A stretch of 64,000 bases of DNA from the NCBI GenBank assembly GCA_002392965.1, contig DGIA01000022.1, positions 1 through 64,000 on the forward strand, written 5' to 3'. This stretch comes from Bacteroidales bacterium UBA3834. Lineage in GTDB: Bacteria > Bacteroidota > Bacteroidia > Bacteroidales > P3. The position numbers and the translations under genes were made by a program. The stretch's first letter is position 1; each line of letters opens with the position of its first letter. Shown here in pieces: positions 59,142-64,000 of the stretch. The notes below the pieces were generated by a model. That model worked only from the letters and a program-made list of their open reading frames with translations. It did no database searches and was not told where the DNA came from.

Positions 59142-59981
59142 ATGAAATCCATCATCGTAGGAACCGATTTCTCGGAAGGGTCGTATGTGGCTCTCGATTT
59201 GGCTGTGGATGTAGCCAACCGCATGCAGTGTGACATCAACCTGGTGTGGGTACGTCGCGAAAAGATGCTTTTCACCGGCGAGCAAATGGACATGCTCACC
59301 ACCCTAGCCAAGGAGAAGCTGCAGTCCCTCTGTGAAAAATACGCCCCGAAGATGACCAGCGGCAGCATACACAGCAGTATCATTAGCGGCCGTGTATCGA
59401 CAGCCATCGCCGAAGCTGCCCGCCGTGAACTGGCGCCCATGATTGTCATCGGCACCAACGGCGCCTCGGGCTTCGAGAAATATGTCATCGGCAGCCAGGC
59501 AGCCCGCATCGTGCAGGATTCGCCCTGCCCCGTGCTGACCATGCGCCAGGGTTACGATTTCCACAAACGGCTGGAACGCATCGTGGTGCCTCTGCGCGTC
59601 AATGTCAACTCGCGCCAAAAGGTGCCGCCCGCAGCCACCATGGCTAAAATCTTCGGTTCGGAGGTACACATCCTCGGACTACTCGACCTCAAAGAGGAGA
59701 TGTCCGCACTGCGTACCTACATCGGACAGAGCATCGACTACCTGGAACGCGAAGGAGTGCCTTACAAATTCGAAATCCGCTCCTATTCCAGCTACAGCGA
59801 CACGGTGCTGGGCTATGCCGACGAAATCAAGGCCGACCTTGTGATCATCAACACAGAACAAGATCGCGTCATCTCGCAATTCTTCCTCGGCACCAACGCA
59901 CAGCAGGTAGTCCACAAATCCCAGATTCCCGTGCTCTGCATCCACCCCGAGGATTATATCAACATTGCCGCCAAAGTGTGA
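59142..59981 (+). CDS. Universal stress protein, tandem Usp domains
   Basis: A 279-residue cytoplasmic protein made of two Usp folds. The first (about 1-142) opens MKSIIVGTDFSEGS and ends with IVIGTNGASGFEKYVIGSQAARIV, the G-x2-G-x9-G(S/T)-type nucleotide-binding loop; the second (about 148-279) opens RIVVPLRVNVNSRQ and lacks a clean loop (NTEQDRVISQFFLG). Stress- or energy-state binding of ATP/AMP is typical. No promoter of the -33/-7 type is evident. Confidence 0.9.
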   Translation: MKSIIVGTDFSEGSYVALDLAVDVANRMQCDINLVWVRREKMLFTGEQMDMLTTLAKEKLQSLCEKYAPKMTSGSIHSSIISGRVSTAIAEAARRELAPMIVIGTNGASGFEKYVIGSQAARIVQDSPCPVLTMRQGYDFHKRLERIVVPLRVNVNSRQKVPPAATMAKIFGSEVHILGLLDLKEEMSALRTYIGQSIDYLEREGVPYKFEIRSYSSYSDTVLGYADEIKADLVIINTEQDRVISQFFLGTNAQQVVHKSQIPVLCIHPEDYINIAAKV

Positions 59982-59993
59982 CGGCGCGACCGG

Positions 59994-61256
59994 ATGGAGG
60001 CAAACTTACATAACAATACAGTGTTCGACACCGTCATTGTGGGAGGTGGTGCCGCCGGGCTGATGGCCGCCGTCACCGCAGCTGAGCGGGGACGCAAGAT
60101 CCTGCTATTGGAAAAGATGGACCAGGCGGGACGCAAACTGCGCATCACCGGCAAAGGACGGTGCAACCTTACCAACACCAACCCCTTGCGCGACACATTG
60201 CCGCATATAGGACCCGATTCGCGGTGGCTCCGCAATGCCTACGGCCGCTTCTTCAACCGCGAATTGATGGATTTCTTTGAAAGCCGCGGCGTGGCGTTGA
60301 CCGTGGAGCGCGGCAACCGTGTCTATCCTGCATCGGGCAAGGCTCTGGACATTTTTCTCGCCCTGGTCAACGAACTGGAAAGTCGCGACAACGTGAACAT
60401 CCGCAAAAACACCACCGTCAAGCAGATAGAAACCTACGACGGACAGGCCACTGCCGTCATCCTGCAAAGCGGCGAACGCATCGCCTGCCGCCAGATCATA
60501 CTGGCCACCGGAGGCCTCTCCTACCCCACCACAGGCTCCACCGGTGCTGGCTACCGCATTGCCAAAGAGTTGGGACACACTGTCGTGGAGCCCGTACCCG
60601 CATTGGTAGCACTCAAATGCCAAGAGTCGATTCCCGAAGAACTGATGGGCTTCCAACTCAAAAACGTCCAACTTTCAATCCTCGACACCCAGCGTGCAAT
60701 CTACATCTCCCCCATTGGCGAAATGACATTCTGCAACGACGGTTTGGCTGGCCCCATCGTACTCAGTGCCAGCCGTGTGGCAAGTCGCCCTCTGCACGAA
60801 GGACAACCACTGACTGCACGGATCGACCTCAAACCCGCCCTCACCGCCGACCAACTGGACAAACGTCTCCAAGCCGATCTGGACGCCAATGGCACACGAA
60901 TCTTCAACGACGCCCTGCGACTTTGGATGCCTGCCGAACTGATACCATTGGCCCTCAAACAACTACACATCGAATACTACAAACGGCTCAACCAAATCAA
61001 TGGCGACGAACGTCGGCGACTGGGTCGATGGCTCAAAGGCGTGGTATTCACGCTCACAGGCACCCACGATTGGACAGAAGCGGTCATCACCCAAGGAGGA
61101 GTCGCCGTGGGCGAAGTGAACCCCAAAACTATGGAGTCCAAACTGGTACATGGCCTGTATATCGTCGGTGAACTACTGGATCTCGACGCCGACACAGGTG
61201 GCTACAACCTCCAGATAGCCTTCTCCACCGGTTATGCCGCCGGCATGGCAGTATAG
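59994..61256 (+). CDS. BaiN/HI0933-family flavoprotein
   Basis: A 420-residue FAD-dependent oxidoreductase. The N-terminal Rossmann motif VIVGGGAAGLMAAVTAAERG (about 15-34) precedes GRKLRITGKGRCNLTN, diagnostic for the HI0933/YhiN group. Also seen are ILATGGLSYPTTGSTGAGYRIA and the C-terminal FAD contact GELLDLDADTGGYNLQIAF. Members named BaiN act on bile acids in a few gut bacteria, but most have no defined substrate. 12 bp after the Usp gene. Confidence 0.9.
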   Translation: MEANLHNNTVFDTVIVGGGAAGLMAAVTAAERGRKILLLEKMDQAGRKLRITGKGRCNLTNTNPLRDTLPHIGPDSRWLRNAYGRFFNRELMDFFESRGVALTVERGNRVYPASGKALDIFLALVNELESRDNVNIRKNTTVKQIETYDGQATAVILQSGERIACRQIILATGGLSYPTTGSTGAGYRIAKELGHTVVEPVPALVALKCQESIPEELMGFQLKNVQLSILDTQRAIYISPIGEMTFCNDGLAGPIVLSASRVASRPLHEGQPLTARIDLKPALTADQLDKRLQADLDANGTRIFNDALRLWMPAELIPLALKQLHIEYYKRLNQINGDERRRLGRWLKGVVFTLTGTHDWTEAVITQGGVAVGEVNPKTMESKLVHGLYIVGELLDLDADTGGYNLQIAFSTGYAAGMAV

Positions 61257-61455
61257 ACCACCCGCCCAAGCCGATTTACCTCACACCCGTAACAGGAAGC
61301 ACAGAAAAGCTTTCGCATCGAGGGCCATAGCCACCCGTCTCCATCTCGACACTGCCCAAATTCACTATTTGTGCGCCCTACATCGAATCAAGGCAGACCA
61401 TCCAATAATAGCCACACACCTCCAAACCACAAACCCTCTTTTTTATCACGATCAC

Positions 61456-61494
61456 ATAAAAAGAGGGTGCCTCAATTGCTTGAAGCACCCTCTT
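61456..61494 (-). terminator. Terminator of the DUF177-rpmF transcript
   Basis: AAGAGGGTGC (61461-61470) pairs with GCACCCTCTT (61485-61494); on the minus strand the stem is followed by TTTTT (61460-61456 and on). It lies 17 bp after the rpmF stop. The bases 61257-61455 between the flavoprotein gene and this hairpin hold nothing recognised. Confidence 0.8.
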
Positions 61495-61511
61495 CTCTCT
61501 TGGCTCAAGAT

Positions 61512-61697
61512 TTACTCCTCGGCACCTTTTTCGATGGCGAGCTTACCACGGTAGTAGCCGCACTCGGGGCATACATGGTGGTACATAACTTGGGCTCCGC
61601 AGTTGCTGCAAGTGGTCAACTGCGCTTTCTCCAACGCATCATGCGTTCTTCTCTTAGCCGTACGGGTCTGCGAGAATCTGTGTTTTGGATGTGGCAT
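61512..61697 (-). CDS. rpmF: 50S ribosomal protein L32
   Basis: A 61-residue large-subunit protein, MPHPKHRFSQTRTAKRRTHD at the N terminus and the zinc-binding set C30-x2-C33 and C43-x2-C46. It follows the DUF177 gene by 21 bp, an arrangement found in most bacteria. Confidence 0.97.
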   Translation of the reverse strand: MPHPKHRFSQTRTAKRRTHDALEKAQLTTCSNCGAQVMYHHVCPECGYYRGKLAIEKGAEE

Positions 61698-61718
61698 ATT
61701 ACTATTTTTTTTGTTTAT

Positions 61719-62225
61719 TTATTTCAACTTCCTCAAAGCTTCCCATCGCGGGTCGGTATAGTCGGCCTCGCGTTGAGGCTCGTCGCCGGTGATATACTTC
61801 GCCATCTCTGGGTCGCAGTCTCCTTCAGAGTGCATGTGCTGCAGGGGTATCCTCACGGCCACGTATTCGTATAGCCACGGTGTGAGGTCTATCTCGTTGG
61901 CACCTTCGGGCAGAATCGCCGTCTCCTCATCATCACTCACCTCGGTGTCGCTGAAGTGCACACTCAAATGCTCTTCTCCCTCCACATTCACCTTCATCTC
62001 TCCGAGGCATCGGTCACACTGTGTTGTCACCTCTCCAGCAAAAGAAAAAGTAAACAACAACACGTGCTCCATTCGTTCCATTTTGACGTCGAAATTCACC
62101 TTTCCACCCTTGATTTCTTCATTTTTGAAGTCCTCGAAGAGGGGGGTATCAAGCAGGAACTTATAACTATAAACTCCTGACTTCAAACCCGTAAAGCGAA
62201 TCACTCTATCGTCATTCCTGCCCAT
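61719..62225 (-). CDS. DUF177 (YceD-like) protein
   Basis: A 168-residue protein with the DUF177 signature TQCDRCLGEMKVNVEG (about 85-100), an acidic middle (DTEVSDDEETAILPEGANEIDLTPWL region) and a C-terminal helix. It is linked to rRNA/L32 handling in other organisms. First gene of a two-gene operon with rpmF. Confidence 0.9.
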   Translation of the reverse strand: MGRNDDRVIRFTGLKSGVYSYKFLLDTPLFEDFKNEEIKGGKVNFDVKMERMEHVLLFTFSFAGEVTTQCDRCLGEMKVNVEGEEHLSVHFSDTEVSDDEETAILPEGANEIDLTPWLYEYVAVRIPLQHMHSEGDCDPEMAKYITGDEPQREADYTDPRWEALRKLK

Positions 62226-62246
62226 TTCTCACTCCTATTGAGTTTG

Positions 62247-62277
62247 CAAAAATACAAAGATTATTTAAACTGGCAAA
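62247..62277 (-). promoter_or_regulatory. Promoter of the DUF177-rpmF operon
   Basis: Minus strand TTTG (62277-62274) and TATTTTTG (62254-62247) with 19 bp between them, 21 bp before the start codon. Confidence 0.85.
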
Positions 62278-62349
62278 AAAAATCTTCTTTTTTGCAGTTG
62301 ATTTTTCCTGCACATGTTTGATTTTTTATGTCGAATCACTTTTTTTTTG

Positions 62350-62357
62350 TACTTTTG
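62350..62357 (+). promoter_or_regulatory. -7 box for the LysE-type gene
   Basis: TACTTTTG at 62350-62357, 19 bp before the ATG at 62377. The nearest TTTG (62317-62320) is 29 bp upstream, beyond the usual range. Confidence 0.45.
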
Positions 62358-62376
62358 CAGCCTCATTTTCGCCAAA

Positions 62377-63120
62377 ATGGAAATACTGATCGGCATACTC
62401 TGCGGCTTGGTGCTATCGCTGTTCTTCAGTTTCGGACCTGGTTTCTGGGGGCTGATACAGAACAGCATACACTATGGTTTCCGTAAAGGGGTGGCTTTCG
62501 AGGCTGGCGTAAACTTCAGCGACATTGTGATGGTTGTCTTGCTGCTCACCCTGTTCAACAAAGACTCCATCACCACCGTCCTACGCACTCCTGTGGCCTC
62601 CATCATCGGTGGTTCAGTAGTGATTATCTTCGGACTAATCACCATGTTACGCCGCCCGACCATGACCGTTGAGAACAAAGGTCGCATCAGGGTGGTGATG
62701 AAAAAAGCCCCTCGTAGCCGTGAACTGGTGCTCTACGGATTTGCCCTCAACACAGCCAACCCTTCTGTTTGGCTCTACTGGGCCGCCATGACTGCCGTCG
62801 TCAAGGCCGAGGTCCACTTCAACGATCTGGAAATCTTCCTATTCTTCATCAGCATGCTATTGGCGGAGTTGGCCGGCGGCATCCTGAAATGCCGATTAGC
62901 CTCCATGCTGCACAACATTCTATCACCCAAAGTACTGTCGGTGGTGAACCGTGTCATGGGAACCATCCTGATCAGCTTGGGCATCTACCTGATTGTCCAC
63001 ATGGTGATACAATTGCGCCACCCCGAACGGCCCGAGAAGGAACCCACCGAGGTGGTCACACAAATTATCCACCAATCGCTTCACCCGAAGGAAAGCGAGG
63101 ATACCCTTTATTTTGAATAA
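62377..63120 (+). CDS. LysE-family exporter
   Basis: Start at 62377 (247 residues, MEILIGILCGLVLSLFF), because the longer frame from 62314 includes the promoter. Six hydrophobic helices. LysE/RhtB-type pattern: SFGPGFWGLIQNSIHYGFRKG in place of the usual GPN, and LNTANPSVWLYWAA, the conserved N-P motif, in the fourth segment. It probably exports amino acids or similar compounds. Its end overlaps the convergent LRR gene by 13 bp. Confidence 0.85.
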   Translation: MEILIGILCGLVLSLFFSFGPGFWGLIQNSIHYGFRKGVAFEAGVNFSDIVMVVLLLTLFNKDSITTVLRTPVASIIGGSVVIIFGLITMLRRPTMTVENKGRIRVVMKKAPRSRELVLYGFALNTANPSVWLYWAAMTAVVKAEVHFNDLEIFLFFISMLLAELAGGILKCRLASMLHNILSPKVLSVVNRVMGTILISLGIYLIVHMVIQLRHPERPEKEPTEVVTQIIHQSLHPKESEDTLYFE

Positions 63121-64000
63121 AAGACCTTTGCCGTCCGTCCGTCGGACAAACGGAGCACATAGACACCCGTTGCCGGGAGTCTAAGAAGCTGCCTCTCGGA
63201 AGCTGTACGCACAACCACCTGGCAGCGTCCAGCCATGTCATACAACTCCATTCCGCAGCCCTCGGCATGTGCAACCTCAACACCGTCGGCCACTGCGACA
63301 ACTGTCAGTTGCGCCGGCTGTTCCACCTGCTCGACTGCTATCGGGCATGTCGCCTCAACCAGCGTAAGCGCATTCCAATACTGAGCATTTTGATAAACTT
63401 GCAGAGATCCGCACGGCACCTTCACTGCCGTGTTCACCCCCTGGAAGGCATCGTCGGCCAATACCGGAGGCACCGAAGCACGCATGCGCACCGTGTCAAG
63501 TTCACTGCACCCTTGGAATGCAGCCTCACCGATATAACGCAAGTTCTCAGGCAGTTCCACCCCGTCCATATAACGGCAGCCATAGAACGCATTGTTGGCG
63601 ATACCCGTCACATGCTCAGGTACCAAGACCTCTCCTGCCACCGTGTTGGCCACCGAGACCACCCAGTCACCGATGGCGAGCACGAGGCTCGCCGACCAAT
63701 TGTCGGCATTCCTGTAGTATGCCGTGCCGTAGAACGCCTGCATGGCGATACGCGTCAAAGTGGATGGCAGCTGAATGGTATCCAGAGAACTACACATATG
63801 GAATGCCAAGCGGTCGATATTGGTCAGCCCCTCTTCTATGAAGAGTGAGGTCATGGCCGAATCATTGGCGAATGCCAATGCACCGATGGTGGTAACCGAA
63901 GCAGGGACATTGACCGAGGTAATGCGGTCGCAATCCTTGAATGCCGAGTTGTCAATAGCCTTCACACTGTAGGTTGTTCCATCGTGGGTCACCGCGGCAG
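63108..64000 (-). CDS. BspA-like leucine-rich-repeat protein with T9SS tail (5' partial)
   Basis: The frame is open to the window edge; the GTG at 63992 is internal. At least 297 residues are visible. Five or six LRR_5 units of ~23 residues, such as IDNSAFKDCDRITSVNVPASV and IANNAFYGCRYMDGVELPENL, form the BspA/TpLRR pattern, followed from about residue 215 by a spacer and a C-terminal sorting domain (GCGMELYDMAGRCQVVV, LPATGVYVLRLSDGR). Likely a surface adhesin; the start lies beyond 64000. Confidence 0.88.
   Translation of the reverse strand, partial: AAVTHDGTTYSVKAIDNSAFKDCDRITSVNVPASVTTIGALAFANDSAMTSLFIEEGLTNIDRLAFHMCSSLDTIQLPSTLTRIAMQAFYGTAYYRNADNWSASLVLAIGDWVVSVANTVAGEVLVPEHVTGIANNAFYGCRYMDGVELPENLRYIGEAAFQGCSELDTVRMRASVPPVLADDAFQGVNTAVKVPCGSLQVYQNAQYWNALTLVEATCPIAVEQVEQPAQLTVVAVADGVEVAHAEGCGMELYDMAGRCQVVVRTASERQLLRLPATGVYVLRLSDGRTAKVFYSK

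Overview
The window looks like chromosome from a T9SS-bearing member of Bacteroidales (Bacteroidota). The evidence is: (i) a gldK-gldL-gldM-gldN cluster preceded by a PorP/SprF gene, plus a T9SS plug (DUF5103) gene; (ii) several large secreted proteins ending in type A T9SS sorting domains; (iii) repeated Bacteroidota-type promoters (TTTG, about 19 bp, TAnnTTTG) and few Shine-Dalgarno sites; (iv) family content such as a UpxY antiterminator, a GxxExxY protein, a Bacteroidota-length LysS and a LolD/RlmB pair. A [FeFe]-hydrogenase-like protein suggests an anaerobe. Genus cannot be fixed from the sequence alone. No rRNA, CRISPR array, phage or conventional transposase was seen.

Layout. 1-5.3 kb: tail of a T9SS cargo protein, lysS, a lipoprotein/outer-membrane-protein pair, a metallo-beta-lactamase-fold hydrolase, a GxxExxY gene bracketed by degenerate repeats, and ung. 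5.3-9.8 kb: one operon with SPFH protein, NatAB-like ABC exporter, ribbon-helix-helix protein and secreted alpha/beta hydrolase. 9.8-13.1 kb: radical SAM and ComEA-like genes, then two tRNA-Val genes (CAC and GAC) facing each other around an orphan UpxY antiterminator and a WlbB-like acetyltransferase. 13.1-17.8 kb: nitroreductase, short ComEC, Upf1/IGHMBP2-like helicase and a lipoprotein. 17.9-20.1 kb (minus): DRTGG protein, HATPase and [FeFe]-hydrogenase-like protein, with no HydABC partners. 20.1-23.8 kb: a palindromic 11-bp repeat element, then a tight envelope operon (LD-carboxypeptidase, polysaccharide deacetylase, KdsC, RlpA). 23.8-30.9 kb: T9SS core operon porP/sprF-gldK-gldL-gldM-gldN plus a second gldN. 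30.9-38.8 kb (minus): miaB, PASTA protein, T9SS cargo and RluA-type pseudouridine synthase, behind two further secreted proteins. 38.8-39.4 kb: repeats around a chromate-transporter remnant. 39.4-54 kb: the T9SS plug gene, tilS and an 11.9-kb gene for a roughly 3,960-residue T9SS-exported surface protein. 54-58.8 kb (minus): ruvB, a YD-repeat-like protein, hutI, lolD and rlmB in one operon. 58.8-64 kb: another 11-nt periodic element, universal stress protein, BaiN-like flavoprotein, L32 and DUF177 (minus), LysE-type transporter, and the end of a BspA-like leucine-rich-repeat T9SS cargo.

How it fits together. Surface export dominates: inner-membrane motor (GldL/GldM), periplasmic/outer-membrane ring (GldK/GldN), PorP-type protein and plug sit within about 15 kb of four or five likely substrates, including the giant protein. 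The envelope-maintenance operon at 20-24 kb and LolD fit the same surface theme. The less ordinary material is the repeat-bracketed GxxExxY gene, the dispersed 11-nt periodic intergenic elements, the duplicated gldN, the hydrogenase sensor-like trio, and the SPFH/ABC/RHH/hydrolase operon.
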